This document shows, one piece after another, positions 1 to 11,336 of a DNA stretch of 64,000 nucleotides. The stretch is from NCBI GenBank assembly GCA_029215795.1, contig JARDYH010000006.1:25621501-25685500 (forward strand), given 5' to 3'. Positions within the stretch are counted from its first letter, which is position 1. Each line of letters starts with the position of its first letter. A program made the position numbers and the translations under genes. This stretch comes from Anniella stebbinsi. Its lineage: Eukaryota > Chordata > Lepidosauria > Squamata > Anniellidae. The notes under the pieces were generated by a model, which made no database searches, was not told where the DNA came from, and worked only from the letters and a program-made list of their open reading frames with translations.

Positions 1-554
1 TAAAAATCCACTTTGGTTGTAAGGCAACTCTGTTTTATAGAGTGTAATACAGCGGTATGGAGGGAGTCCTACAGACAAAGAAATTCTCAACTGGCCATGT
101 GAAAAGCAGGTATATTTGTACATATTAGCATTTTAACTAAGTAGCAGTTGGTAAAATTCTGAATCAAACAAAATAAAGTCATATCAAAGAAAACTTCTTC
201 ATTATACCTTAACAACAGGTGGCCCAGAACTCTTCTAGCAATGTCAGATGGACTTGGATGGCCAGTCCTCCTTATGAAGCTAGTCTTTTTGTCTTATACT
301 GTATCAAAAGGTCTTGACAGAAATTCCAATTAAGCATTTCCTTCCTATTAAGCAGTTTCGGCATTACCTCACATTCAGGCACATACATCATTCCAATTCC
401 ATCATGCAGTTCACTTGCAAGAACCAAACGACATACAGAAGCCTACATACAAAGCAGGTATATGAAGGCTTGTGGCTTTGCTTTCTCAGGTGTAAAGTGG
501 GTAATCATGTCGGGATTGGCCCTTAATTCTATTCCTAAGCCTGGGAAACCTTAT
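1..554. other. Unannotated flank, no gene recognised
   Basis: AT-rich sequence with no recognisable coding, repeat or RNA signature. An open frame at 314-526 has no recognisable domain and I treat it as chance. Confidence 0.5.
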
Positions 555-641
555 TGTGTGTGTTGATGATGAGTCTCTGTTGAATTCAGAGGTAGAAATG
601 AGATCAGGTGGTTTGCTAAACTGGATAAAGCAATATCCGAG

Positions 642-2777
642 ATGTTCCGCCCCTGGATGCTAATGGATCCAGATGGTTTCCAGAGGGCTCTGGGGAGTTT
701 TCCGGCTGATAGGGCTGGCTCTCCTGTCGAAACCCTGGTTGATCTGTGGAATGCAGAAATGACCCGGGCTGTTGACACGATTGCTCCTGAGCGCCCTCTC
801 CTGTGTAGAGCTCGAACGGCTCCATGGTATACCCCAGAGCTGAGAGTGATGAAACAAAACAGGAGACGGCTTGAGGGCAGATGGAGACAAACTCCTGATG
901 GATGCAATCAAACACTGGTAAGTGCTTATGGTAAGCTGTATTCAGGGGCAGTGAGGGCAGCAAAAAAACAATACTTTGCTGCCACTATTCAATCATCAAC
1001 CTGCCGCCCAGCGGAGCTTTTCAGAGTTGTCCGGGGGCTTTTACATGCTGGCCCCAAGGACATGGTAGAACCATCTGAGGCCCGCTGTAATACATTTGCT
1101 GGGCACTTCCAGAATAAAATCTCTGGCATCCATCAGGACTTAGACTCCAGTGTTATAGCAGATGAATCTAGTGAGGTATCCAGAGCACAGGCTTGTCCTA
1201 TTTTCTTGGATGAGTTTCAGTTGGTGCAGCTCGAGGATGTTGACAAGGTGCTTGGACAGGTTCATGCAACCACTTCCATATTGGATCCTTGCCCCACTTG
1301 GCTAATAAAAGCTAGCAGGGATGGAACAACTGGCTGGGCCAGGGAAGTGATTAATGCCTCTTTGCAAGGTCCCAGGCCTCCTGAAAGCGGCGGCAGTGAG
1401 ACCACTCTTAAAGAAATCTTCCCTGGACCCTGAAAATCTTAATAACTACAGGCCAGTAGCAAATGTTCCATTCCTGGGCAAGGTCCTTGAGCGGGTGGTT
1501 GCGAGCCAGCTCCAGGCACTCTTGGATGAGACTGATTATCTGGATCCATTTCAGTCGGGTTTCAGGCCTGGTTTTGGTACAGAAACAGGCTTGGTCCCCC
1601 TGTATGATGACCTATGTCGGGAGAAGGACGGGGGAGTGTGACTCTGTTGATTCTCCGTGATCTCTCAGCGGCTTTCGATACCATCGACCATGGTATCCTT
1701 CTGGGACGACTGGCTGAGTTGGGAGTGGGAGGCACTGCGTTGCAGTGGTTCCGCTCCTACTTGGTGGGTCGGCTCCAGAAGGTGGTGCTTGGGGAACATT
1801 GCTCGGCCCCGTGGATTCTCCAGTATGGGGTTCCACAGGGGTCAGTTTTGTCCCCCATGCTGTTCAATATCTACATGAAACCGTTGAGTGCAGTCATCTG
1901 GAGTTTTGGAGTGCGTTGTCATCAGTACGCTGATGACACGCAGCTCTATTTCTCCTTTTCATCTTCATCAGGTGAAGCTGTGGATGTGCTGAACCAGTGC
2001 CTGGCTGCGACAATAGACTGGATGAGGGCTAATAAACTGAAACTCAATCCAGACAAGACTGAGACGCTGTTAGTGGGTGGTTCTGCTGACCAGATGGAGG
2101 GTCTTCAACCTGTTCTGGATGGAGTTGCACTCTCCTTGAAGGAGCGGGTTCGTAGCTTGGGGGTTCTCCTAGAACCATCTCTGTCACTTGAGGTGCAGGT
2201 GGCCTTAGTGGCACGGAGTGCCTTCTACCAACTTCGGTTGGTGGTCCAGCTACGTCCCTATCTGGACAGGGATAACCTGGCTTCAGTTGTCCATGCTCTG
2301 GTAACCTCCAAGTTAGATTACTGCAATGCACTCTACGTGGGGCTGCCTTTGAAGGTGGTTCGGAAGCTGCAGCTTGTGCAAAATGCAGCGGCCAGATTGA
2401 TAACTGGAACCAGTAGGTTCGAACATATAAGACCTACTCTGGCCCGCTTGCATTGGCTGCCTGTATATTTCCGAGCCTGGTTCAAGGTGCTGGTTTTAAC
2501 CTATAAAGCCTTACACGGCTTGGGACCACGATACCTGATGGAACGCCTTTCCCGACATGAACCTACCCGAACACTACGTTCAACATCTAAGGCCCTCCTC
2601 CGAGTGCCTCCTCCGAGGGAAGCTCGGAGGTCGGCAACAAGAGAGAGGGCCTTCTCTGTGGTGGCTCCCCAATTGTGGAACGATCTCCCCGACAAGGCCC
2701 GCCTGGTGCCAACATTGTTATCTTTTCGGCACCAGGTCAAGACTTTCCTCTTCTCTCAGGCATTTGGCAATATCTGA
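642..2777 (+). pseudogene. L2 reverse transcriptase ORF2, frameshifted
   Basis: Reverse transcriptase of an L2 LINE, which copies element RNA into DNA at a nicked chromosomal target. Three blocks are visible: 642-1433 (frame A, pre-RT), about 1375-1625 (frame [16 protein letters not shown]) and 1614-2777 (frame A again). Two opposing frameshifts near 1370-1430 and 1614-1640 therefore break the protein. Visible RT motifs are [25 protein letters not shown] (from about 1827) and the catalytic YADD box at 1926-1937. The C-terminal part has the clade-typical pattern [32 protein letters not shown] and YKALHGLGP. The frame closes with TGA just after 2777. A single-nucleotide assembly error could mimic the frameshifts, but two of them argue for a dead copy. 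Confidence 0.85.
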
Positions 2778-2954
2778 GGAGCCTGGGTTTGTTTTGTTTT
2801 TGTAGTTTTTTGAAGTGTTGAAGTTGTTTTAAATGTACAGATTGTGTGTATGTTGTATGTTTTTGCTGTTTTAATTTTTGTATATTGTTTTTAATTGTTT
2901 TTAATCCTCTGTAAACCGCCCAGAGAGCTTCAGCTATGGGGCGGTATACAAATG

Positions 2955-2987
2955 TAATAAATAAATAAATAAATAAAATAAATAAAT
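2955..2987 (+). repeat. (AAATA)n tail of L2
   Basis: Short A-rich repeat directly downstream of the L2 3' stem, consistent with tail-primed reverse transcription. Confidence 0.8.
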
Positions 2988-3464
2988 TATACTCAGAATG
3001 TAGTCTTCATCTTTGAAATACGTTGTTAAATACAGATTCCCCTGAAACAGCAGTTCTGATAGTCTCCCTTTCCCCATCCAATAATTTAAAAGTTGGGCTG
3101 ATCAAGGGGCTCACGGCGCCAAGTTGGCACCGCTCTGCCACCAAAACCACAGTATCACTGGTGTGGGGTGGCAGCAAGTTATGTACATGGAGGGAGACAG
3201 CGCAGGCTATCCAGCAGCCATTAGACTACCTGGGCCTGCCCCCTCCCCTTCCTGCAGTTTCTGATGAACAATGAGATGTTGCCTTCCTCCTGGGGAACCC
3301 CTCCCCCCAGTGCAGCACCTGGGTGAGGACAGGTGGGGAAGAGCCACGCTGACCTCGCTCGGGCAGGAAAAGTTGAGATAAATCCCTGACTTTTCTGCTG
3401 TGGGTCTTTGGCTTTTTGCCCCAGGGTGGCTCCAAAGCAGTTATATGAGGTTTCCAGAGCATAT
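2988..3464. other. No recognisable gene
   Basis: Unique-looking sequence. The open frames on both strands overlap and carry no recognisable domain. Confidence 0.4.
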
Positions 3465-3660
3465 AGACAGCACCCATGATTGCATTGCAATGTTTTTAGG
3501 ATGTTTTAGGATGTTTTAATGCAGTTTTAATAATATTTGTCATGTTTTAATTAGTTTTATGTATTTTATCATGTTGTTGTTCCCCGCCTCGATCTAGACG
3601 GAGAGGCGGGTAAGAAATAAATCGTTATTATTATTATTATTACTATTATTATTATTATAT
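3465..3660 (+). mobile_element. L2 3' UTR fragment with (ATT)n tail
   Basis: Only the 3' UTR of an L2 copy is present. It ends in the characteristic stem CCCCGCCTCGATC...GAGAGGCGGGTAAGAAATAA, followed by an imperfect (ATT)n array at about 3625-3658. The same 3' end follows L2 RT sequence at 18571-18950 and 61733-63772, which identifies it. Confidence 0.75.
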
Positions 3661-3661
3661 A

Positions 3662-5390
3662 AAACCTTCTTTAGCTGAAAAATACAAGTGGTGTAGGGAA
3701 ATGAATCTGTCTGTACTTCCTGAGGAGTGGTTTGAGCATAAAAGGAGATATACAGTAAAGCTCTGATTAAACAGAAAAAGAAGCAAACTCAAAGGGAAGC
3801 ATGTCAATGCTTAATAGAAGAATTGAGGGCAGGTGAATCAGCCACCTTCTGGGAAGTTATCTTGAGGGATTGGCAAAATACAGCAGCTGGACTGGAGTAC
3901 TGTATCCCTGCTTAAAGTTTGGGAATCCCATTTCCTTACCACGTATGCAAGTGGACAAACCTCTCAACAATTTTTGATGGTAGGATTTAGGTCTGGGCAA
4001 TTCACTGTTGGTGAAGGCCTGATCCACCAACTTCTGGTTGCAAAATACATATTAACAGCTAGTGGAGCTCTCTATGCAGCCTTCATTGACTTTACTGACT
4101 AATGTTGAGAGATAGATTATGGAAAGTATTCAAGGATATGACTATTGACAGGCTCCTCTTAATTCTGATGTGTAGTTTATATGACAATACTTGTCTTTGG
4201 AGAAGATGCAATTCGGTGGGATATCTAACTGGTCAAATTCCACTTTTAATGGAGTAAAACAAAGTTGTATACTGGCTCCTGCTTTATTTAAATTACATCA
4301 ATCAATCAAATATTTATTACGGTCATAAGACCAGCATAATTTAAATTACATTAACTCATTGTTAAAAATTTGGTGGAAGTATATTCCCATCTCTTGAATC
4401 TGGTAAATAAGCTCCTGTTATGATGACACAGTGCTGCTTTCTTTAATAAGCATATGTTTAAGATGTCTTCTAAGAGCTCTATATCTTCATTAATAATTAT
4501 TATTAAGTATTAATAATAATTAATAATTATTATTAATAACCCCCTGTCAAACAAGTTACTTCTTTTAGATACCTGGGTATATTCATTCACTCTTCTAGTT
4601 AATGGAGTTCACAAACTAAGAACACCATTGAGAATGCTCTGAGAAGTGTTAAGGCTCAGCTATTCAAGTATTTAATGTGAAGGTCATCTCCCAGATGTTA
4701 TATGGTTCTCAATTGTGTGCATTATAAATGTTTTGCCCCATTTGAAGTCACTCAGACTAAATTCTTGTGTACAGAGTTGGAAGTTCCTAGCAGTGTTCCC
4801 AGTGTAATTGTTCATTGAGAGGCGGTACAAATCTCTGTTGAGGTCCATGCTTGGATTCTCAGGATTCATTACTGGTTGAAGCTGATCTTTTTCCAAGACA
4901 ATTTGGCTCCACTGGCACTAATTAATACATGCCAGGAAAAAAAAATGGAAATCCTCACTATATGAGAAAATGTGACCACTGGGGTTCTCTCCAAATGCCC
5001 TTGTCGCTCTTGTTTATGAAAAAGCTAAAATAACAACCCAACAGCATATTTAGGATGTGGAATTTCAACAACATTTGAGTCTAGCCTTAATGTACCCCAG
5101 ATTTAGAGACAATGGGATAACATTTTTATACGCAAAATATCTGGCTAATTTGAATGCCCCCAAATTCAGGAAAGCTTTCAGACTAACCAGGTTTAATGTC
5201 ATGCCTCTAGCCCTACTGGATGGAATGTTTAGAGGTATATACTACCAAGAATGGGTATGCCCCATGAAATGGGAGGAATGGAAATATTAGCCTATGTTTT
5301 GTTGCATTGTTCCTTTTACTCGGATTAGCACCAAACACTTATTATCTCTCTCTTACAGTGAACTCTTGGTAGATCCAATGAATATTATCT
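3662..5390 (+). mobile_element. Decayed non-LTR retrotransposon RT (clade uncertain)
   Basis: A very old LINE body, full of stops and frameshifts, still readable in pieces. Around 3680-3760 there is a pre-RT stretch (PEEWFEHK). At about 3985-4100 there is FRSGQFTVGEGLIHQLL followed by GALYAAFIDF, the RT block around the first catalytic aspartate. At 4395-4460 there is YDDTVLLSL, a decayed second catalytic box. YLGIF follows near 4565, then downstream text resembling the region before a restriction-like endonuclease (5057-5290, MEFQQHL... and PMKWEE). The pattern differs from both L2 and CR1 and recalls R4/Dong-type or other LINEs, but I cannot assign the clade from sequence alone. It is interrupted by a 40-bp insertion at 4299-4338. 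Confidence 0.55.
4286..4351 (-). mobile_element. 40-bp LINE-tail micro-insertion with 13-bp TSD
   Basis: A perfect 13-bp direct repeat ATTTAAATTACAT (4286-4298 and 4339-4351) flanks 40 bp. Read on the minus strand, those 40 bp end in AATAAATATTTGATTGATTG, which looks like the 3' end and tail of a LINE. This is an extreme 5'-truncated retrotransposition product within the older LINE at 3662-5390. Confidence 0.7.
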
Positions 5391-5812
5391 AAAGAAGTTA
5401 CTCTCTCATAATACTAGACCCTGGGGTCAGCCCAGAAAGTTGATTGGTGGGAGAAAAAGGACAGATAAAAGGAAGTAGTTCTTCACACAGCACATAACCT
5501 ATAGATTTCATTACCACAAGATGTAGTGATGGCCACCAACTTGGATAACTTTAGAAAAGGGATTGTACAAATTCATGGAGATGAGGATATTAATGATTAC
5601 TAGTCCTGATGGCTATATATTACCTCAGGTATCAAAGGCAGTATGCATATATACATCAGTTGTTGGGCAACACAGCCGGGAGGGTGGTTTTGTTCTCATG
5701 TCCTGTTCTGTGGGTTTCCTATGGGCAGCTGGTTGTCCACTGTGTGACTAGAATGTTGGACTAGATGGGCCCTTGGTCTGATACATCGTGGCTCTTATAT
5801 TCTTAAATACGA
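5391..5812 (+). mobile_element. CR1 LINE 3'-end fragment
   Basis: The 3' part of a CR1 LINE: ORF2 C-terminus remnant (GGRKRTDKRK-like region, TTCTTCACACAGC near 5480) plus the 3' UTR ending in a TGGACTAGATGGGCCCTTGG-type segment at about 5755-5805. The same end occurs at 8225-8702 and 19480-19998, which supports the identification. No intact ORF. Confidence 0.8.
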
Positions 5813-6045
5813 AAAGCCTTGGAAGGTGTTAGGTTAGGATCTTCAAGGAGCTTCTGCTTTAACTTGAGATCTGAGACAGTAAACAAAAGCTTATCTATAA
5901 ACATGAGCTCTTCTGTATCTCCAAATTCACAGTCTCTTGCTTTTTGGTTTAATTTTGTTTTAAAGTTGTCTCTTTCTCCTGCCAAAACTGGTACCTCTCA
6001 AAATCTAATTTTGGCCTTGTAGTTCCTGAATGCTTTCTGGGATTG
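5803..6045 (-). pseudogene. Ty3/gypsy-type gag fragment
   Basis: Minus-strand reading gives about 60 residues (5985 to 5803) with the capsid-like pattern of Ty3/gypsy gag: KLNQKARDCEFGDTEELMF, then DKLLFTVSDLKLKQKLLED, then LTPSKA. This matches the usual order 'L..L...C.FG....MI.D...FG..D..L...LL....LT...A' of retrotransposon gag proteins. A frameshift near 5985 separates it from an upstream YQFWQ-like segment. No protease, RT or LTR is nearby, so this is an isolated relic truncated by the flanking LINEs. Confidence 0.6.
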
Positions 6046-6225
6046 GCAAGGTTTTTATTTATTTATTTTATTTTGCAGAATCTGCATAGGTATTGTGCAT
6101 ATTGGTATACCTTCTCAGTGCAGTGACCACGGTGCTATTAGGCTCAATATATATTTCAGTGGGAAACTGCCCAGGAAGTCCAACACAGTCACATTTGACT
6201 TCAAAGGAGGAAACTTATCTAATAG

Positions 6226-7866
6226 TTGAAAGGAGAGTTGAAAGGGGAAATCAAGGGGGTTAAATCCTTGCAAAATGCACGGAGCTTACTCAAAAGCACC
6301 ATAATAGAAGCTCAACTAAAATGTATACTACAGGTTAGGAAAGGTAGCACCAAGTCGAAGAGGTCAAACCGTATCTTAACAAGCAGTGTCAAGGAAGCTA
6401 TTGTAGAAAAGAGGGCTTCCTTCAGAAAATGGAGGTCTTGCCCAAGTAAGGAAAATAAAAGGGAGCACAAGCTTGCACACAGGTGATGCAAGCAAACAAT
6501 AAGAGATGCAAAAAAGCATTTTGAAGAGCACATTGCTAATAATATCAAGGCCAACAATAAATATTTCTTTAAATATATCAGAAGCAGGAAACCAGCTAGG
6601 GAAGCAGTTGGACCGTTGAATGACAATGGAGTTAAGGGAATACTAAAGGAGGATAGGGAGATGGCAGAGAAGCTGAATGAATTCTTTGCATCGATGTTCA
6701 CTGCAAAAGATACAGGACAGGTGCCTGTGCCTGAACTGATGTTTTCAGGAAGGGAGTCTGAGGAACTAAGGCAAATAGTTGTGACAAAAGATGAAGTTCT
6801 CAACCTTATTAACAAATTGAAAGCAAATAAATCATCAGGCCTCTATGGTATCCATCTTAGAGTTCTCAAAGAACTCAAATATGAAATTGTGGACCTTCTA
6901 ATCAAAATATGCAACATGTCCTTAAGCTCAGCCTCTGTACCAGAGAACTGGAAGATGGCCAATGTAACACCAATTTTTAAAAAGGACCTAGGGGGGATCC
7001 AGGAAATTATGGGCTTGTTATCTTGACATCCGTTCCAGGTAAACTGGTTGAAGACAAAATTAGTAAACATATCAAAGGGGATGTCCTGCTGAAGAAGAAT
7101 CTACATGGCTTCTGCAAAGGCAAGTCCTGTCTAGAATTCTTTGAGAGTGTCAACAAACATGTAGACAGGGGTGATAAGGTGGACTTTGAGTTCCAAAAGG
7201 CTTTTGATAAAGTCCCTCACCAGTCAAGCAGTCATGGAATAAGAGAGGTCCTCTTATGGATCAGTAACAGGTTAAAGAACTGAAAGCAGGAATAAAACTT
7301 CCCACAATGATCTAGAATTAGAAGTGAGCAGAGAAATAGCCAAGTTTGCCAACGACACCAAATTATTTAAGGTTGTGAGGAGCTCCAAAAGGATCTCTCC
7401 AAACTGGGATTGTGGGCATCCAAATGGCAGATGCAGTTCAATGTAAGCAAGTGTAAAGTGATGCATATTGGGACAGAAAATCCCAACTTCAAGAATAACC
7501 TGATGGGATCTGAGCTGGTGGTGACCGAACAAGAAAGAGGTCTTGGCGTTATGGTAGACAGCTTGATTGAAAATGTCAACCCAGTGTGTGGTAGCTGTAA
7601 AAAAGGCAAACTCCATGTTGGGCATTATGAGAAAAGGAATTGAGAATAAAACTGCCAGTGTCATATTGCCTTTATACAAATCTGTGGCGCGACCACACTT
7701 AGAATACAGTGTACAGTTCTAGTCACCACACCTAAAGAGAAGATATTATAGAGCTGGAAAAAGTGCAGAAAAGGGCAACCAAAACTATTAAGGGGCTGGA
7801 GCATCTCCCCTATGAGGGAGGGTTATAACAGCTGGGATTGTTTAGCTTGGGGAAAAGGAGGCTAAG
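6226..7866 (+). pseudogene. CR1 ORF2 (endonuclease end and RT), broken
   Basis: Decayed ORF2 of a CR1 LINE in pieces of different frame. Residues of the pre-RT helix region (TSSVKEAIVEKRASFRKWRS) come first. The RT fingers follow at 6616-7026 (KANKSSGLYGIHLRVLKEL, then VPENWKMANVTPIFKK). Next come 7023-7283 (AFDKVPHQ) and 7410-7643 (KWQMQFNVSKCKVMHIG, then LVVTEQERGLGVMVD). The sequence between AFDKVPH and the KWQMQFN block is shortened, and the YADD box is not recognisable because that region (7280-7370) is deleted; only FANDTKLF-like text survives. It is non-functional. Confidence 0.82.
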
Positions 7867-8220
7867 ACCCCCTCTAGATGGATTCTGTTTGATGCCTGGT
7901 TAGCCGATTATGCGCATAATCGCTGAAGCGCTTTATCGTGAATGCTTGTACGCAAGAGGTAATTGAGCGCACAACTGGTGGCCTTACCGGTTGTTTGAAA
8001 TGCGCTTTACAAGTAGTTAATGCGGAGAATCGCTTGTTCACATAGGCAAAATGTGCTTTAACGGCCGGAGCAAAATAAAACTCGCTATTTAACGCACATT
8101 CGATAATGCGCATAATCGGAGAGATAAAGCGCCTCAACTCCCAATTTACACTCCGCTCTTGTAGAGGTAAAAATTTTAATGAGACTTCAAAGAGCTTTAA
8201 ATGTCTCATGTAGAGGCAGC
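7867..8220 (-). mobile_element. CpG-rich foldback MITE, copy 1 (354 bp)
   Basis: Copy 1 of a family found five times in this window (also 18150-18502, 28871-29223, 34652-35005, 38440-38793). Ends are ACCCCCTCTAGATGG at the left and, on the opposite strand, GCTGCCTCTACATG. The duplication CTAAG is exact (7862-7866 and 8221-8225). The CR1 target without the insert is visible at 19511-19540. The interior is rich in GCGC/GCGCATTA words and contains the 18-bp perfect palindrome CGATTATGCGCATAATCG (7905-7922). No coding capacity. Orientation is assigned relative to copies 2 and 5. Confidence 0.85.
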
Positions 8221-8704
8221 CTAAGAGGAGACATGCTAGAAGTGTACAAAATTATGCATGGTGTGGAGAATGTGGATAGGGAGACATTTTTCTCCTCTCT
8301 CAAACTACTAGAACCTGGGGTCATCCCATGAAGCTGATTGGTGGGAGATTCAGGACAAATAAAATGAAATACTTCTTCACACAGCACATAGTTAAATTAT
8401 GGAAATCACTACCACAAGATGTAGTGATGGCCACCATTTAGGATGGCTTTAAAGGGGAGTTGGATAAATTCCTGGAGGAGAAGGCTATCAATGGCTACTA
8501 GCCCTCATGGTTATGTGTTACCTCCACTATCTAAGCAGTAAAGCCTGTGTATACCAGTTCCTGGGGAACATGGGTGTGGGAGTGTGCTGCACCATGTCCT
8601 GCTTTGTTGGTCCCTGGTCGACAGCTGATTGGCCACAGTGTGAACAGTGTGCTGGACTAGATGGACCCTTGTCTTGATCCAGCATGGCACTTCTTATGTT
8701 CAGT

Positions 8705-9540
8705 GAAGCAGAGCAATTTTAACTACTTCATGCTGAATACTGGTTTTGGTGGATCTATGGCAGGTGTTGGCAAACATTTTTCCACCAAAGTCTTCATTCC
8801 CTCAGAGGTAATATTTCAGAAGCTGCATGTTGGTAGTTGGTGGGGTCAAAAACACCTCTCTCTCTCTCTCTCTCTCTCCCTCATGTATTTGAGTGGTGAT
8901 GATCTTAAAAGGGAGGTGGTAATGCACTCTACACCTTTTCCACTCCCACCAATATCCATCCCTTCTGTGTGTGTGTGTGTGTGTCTGGCTGCCATCGCAC
9001 CAGGCTTTTTATCCTGCAACTTACCGTTGGTGGACACATGCTAGGAATCCAGGAATTCATTTGTCTGCAAGTTCTTTAAGTTTCATTATACAACCACTAG
9101 AGGGCTCTGCTGCATAGCACCACTCCATCATTACACACAGTAGATATATGAGATTAATGCTCCTTGCCATGTTATCTCCAATCTTTTTAAAAGGAGAATA
9201 AAGGTCACAATGTGTGGTAGATGGCCTGGAGGTTGATGATGTTGTGTAAAGGATCCACAAACATCCATGAGTGTGCAATAAAAGCCTTGTGACAGAAATA
9301 CTCTCTGTTTCTCTCACACACACATGCACATATGGAAAGGAATGGGGAGGGTTATGCTAGGGGGCACATACAGTAAGGCCATGGGGAACATGTCGCCCAC
9401 CTCTGATCTAAAGCTTTTGCTCCTACTTTCTTTAGTTTTTAGCAAGGTTGCCTGTTAAGCATACCACTACCCCGCCCCACCATGCAAAACTTTCCTCTTC
9501 CACTTTCCTTACATGGGCAGGATCTCCACTCCTGCTTTAA
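8705..9540. other. No gene; simple repeats only
   Basis: Contains a (CT)n run at 8855-8879 and a (GT)n run at 8966-8984. No homology recognised otherwise. Confidence 0.5.
8855..8984. repeat. (CT)n and (GT)n microsatellites
   Basis: (CT)12-like run at 8855-8879 and (GT)9-like run at 8966-8984. The overlapping ORFs on both strands are generated by these runs. Confidence 0.9.
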
Positions 9541-9571
9541 AATGGTTTAAAGCGGTTTATAACAGTAGTGA

Positions 9572-9662
9572 CAACTGTTGGGGCCCAGGACACACTCCAT
9601 ATACAGTTTTCAAAACGTTTTCAAAGTGTCGTATCCTGCTTGGTGTAGATCGGTCCATGGAA
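9572..9662 (+). repeat. Short interspersed repeat, pair with 24333-24424
   Basis: About 90 bp beginning GGGCCCAGGACACACTCC and ending TTGGTGTAGATCGGTCC, with a central TTTTCAAAACGTTTTC that folds back. A nearly identical copy is at 24333-24424. Size and fold suggest a tiny MITE. A homopolymer T run lies just downstream (9723-9737). Confidence 0.6.
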
Positions 9663-10634
9663 GTGGCAGCAGTAGTAGCACAGAGAGGGAAAGGCTGGGG
9701 ATTGTTCTTTCCTTCCCTCCCATTTTTTTTTTTTTTTGCTCTGGCATGCTGAGTACAAATTGCAATTGCAGGAGCCCTCAAGGGAACAACATTTTAATGG
9801 CCCTCCAGGCCTTGTGTTCCAGTGCTATGCAAATAGGGGATGAAGATGGAGGGAGAGGGTGGGGAGAGGACAATCATACTTCCATTCCAGTCTGTTCACT
9901 ACATGCCACATCACTTCTCCCACTGCTGCTTCCCAGGGAAAGAGAGGAAAGGAGATGGAAGGAGATACAAGTGTTCTGGAGTTGGTTCAGGGGGCTATGA
10001 GGAACTGGGGGAAAGAAGCCATGAAGTCTTCTCTGGCTGCAGTTTGATCTGACCTGGAGAAGGATTTGGGGACTTTAAAAGATTGCTTTAAAAGCCCTAA
10101 ACATTCTTCTCTGAGCCTGGTTTGGGAGAACTTCATTGACAACCTACCAGAAGAGCAACAACACTAACTGATGGCTTTACCTGCTGTAGGAGACAGAGTG
10201 CTCGATTAGGTGGATGTGGTCTGATCAAACAGAGCAGTTACTTTCATATGCTGTGTCACAGACTTGCCCCTGTCAATTGGTGAAGACTACAAGTCACAGG
10301 AGACTAGAACAAATGGGGCTGAATTAACCATTATGTTAATTAAGTACACACTTCTTCATAATAGGAACCCATCATATCGAATTTTTAATGGAGGTGGAAT
10401 TACTCTAGTTTTTGAATGGGCAGGGTGCTTCCTGTCTCACTTACGTGCAGTGGGTCTCCACTCATAATAGAGGCGACATATCTTCCCTAATTAAAAGATA
10501 GTAGCTTCACTCGGGCCCATTGTGCCTGAGGCAGCACAATGCTGATATTTTTTTACTAAATGCAATCATTGCTGTGGTGGCTAATGAATATGGTGCAACA
10601 TCCACCATGCTGATAACATGATCAAGAAGTGTAT
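9663..10634. other. No gene recognised
   Basis: Open frames at 9578-10000 and neighbours are low-complexity and overlap one another in several frames. No domain seen. Confidence 0.4.
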
Positions 10635-10798
10635 CCGGTCAAGAGGTCAGGGCTCCTGCAGCTTTAACTGTTGTGATGAAGAGGGAATTTCACCAGGTGC
10701 TGCATACATACAAATGACACCAGCTGAAATTCCCTTCTCTTTCCGACGGTTAAAGATACAGGAGCTCCTCTGTCCTCCTTTCCATAGGGTCACCCCAG
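10635..10798. mobile_element. Degraded hAT-like foldback MITE
   Basis: Shows the same inner words as the 16324-16495 element: AGGGCTCCTGCAGCTTTAAC, TGATGAAGAGGGAATTTCAC and GAAATTCCCTTCTCTTTCC arranged as inverted arms, ending CATAGGGTCACCC. The outer left terminus (GGTCAAGAGG...) is poorly kept and no TSD is clear. Confidence 0.6.
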
Positions 10799-11336
10799 GT
10801 TGCAGTGCTGCTGCCTGCTGCTGTCATCTTCTCCCTGCCCCAGGCCAGGGCAGTGGGGTGAATCCCACAATGCCAGCTCCCAGAGGAGGAAAGGTGCATC
10901 GGGTTTGGCACCAGGGATTGGTGGAATCCTTTCCTCTCTCCCCAGCCACACAAGAGCATTTCCCAAAAGCTAACACACCCCTCTTGCAACCGACTGCTAT
11001 TGCCATGCCTCCTTCCTCTTCCCAAGCTGACTTTCCCAGGAGTAAGCACCATTGAAGACTAAGTGATTTAATTCTGAGTAGGCATGTATAGCATCACATT
11101 TTCCAGAGCACAGAAGCAATCTAAGAAAGAAGATGTGTTATTCACAGATGTGGAGCTCTGAAAGTGTACATTGGCAAATACTGTTTAAAAAATGGGACAT
11201 GGCTGCCTGTTGGTGGCAGCCAGAAAACAGAGGTCAGCAATGGGGAACATGTATGCAGAGCCATTCTCTTCACCCTACCATCAGACCAGTTTTGTACACT
11301 AGCTGAAGAACAAGTTACAATACTACAAGGTTAGAA
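10799..11336. other. No gene; short AGTAAG-type repeat
   Basis: Holds one degraded copy of the AGTAAG / GCATGTATAGCATCAC repeat (about 11036-11100), discussed under 13507-13590. Nothing else recognised. Confidence 0.4.

Larger units (their letters stand above)
555..2987 (+). mobile_element. L2-clade LINE, 5'-truncated, with complete 3' tail
   Basis: Non-LTR retrotransposon of the L2 clade. The body encodes the region before the reverse transcriptase, the RT and the C-terminal region. It is followed by a 3' UTR with a short GC-rich stem (CCGCCC ... GGGCGG, 2917-2946) and an (AAATA)n-type tail. L2 elements normally encode an N-terminal apurinic-like endonuclease before the RT. That part is absent, so this is a typical 5'-truncated insertion. 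The 5' boundary is approximate because I could not find a target-site duplication. It is one of the best preserved LINE copies in the window. Confidence 0.88.
6070..8704 (+). mobile_element. CR1-clade LINE interrupted by a MITE
   Basis: Long CR1 copy starting inside the endonuclease C-terminus (CSDHGAIRLNI near 6115) and running to the conserved 3' end at 8704 (GACTAGATGGACCCTTG). A 354-bp MITE (7867-8220) splits the reading between AGGCTAAG and AGGAGACATG; the uninterrupted sequence is seen in the CR1 at 19511-19540. The ORF has many stops and small deletions. Confidence 0.88.

Noticed and set aside
10618..11055. 145-codon ORF as a possible host exon
   Set aside because: Its start overlaps a degraded foldback MITE. 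There is no recognisable domain, and antisense frames are also open.
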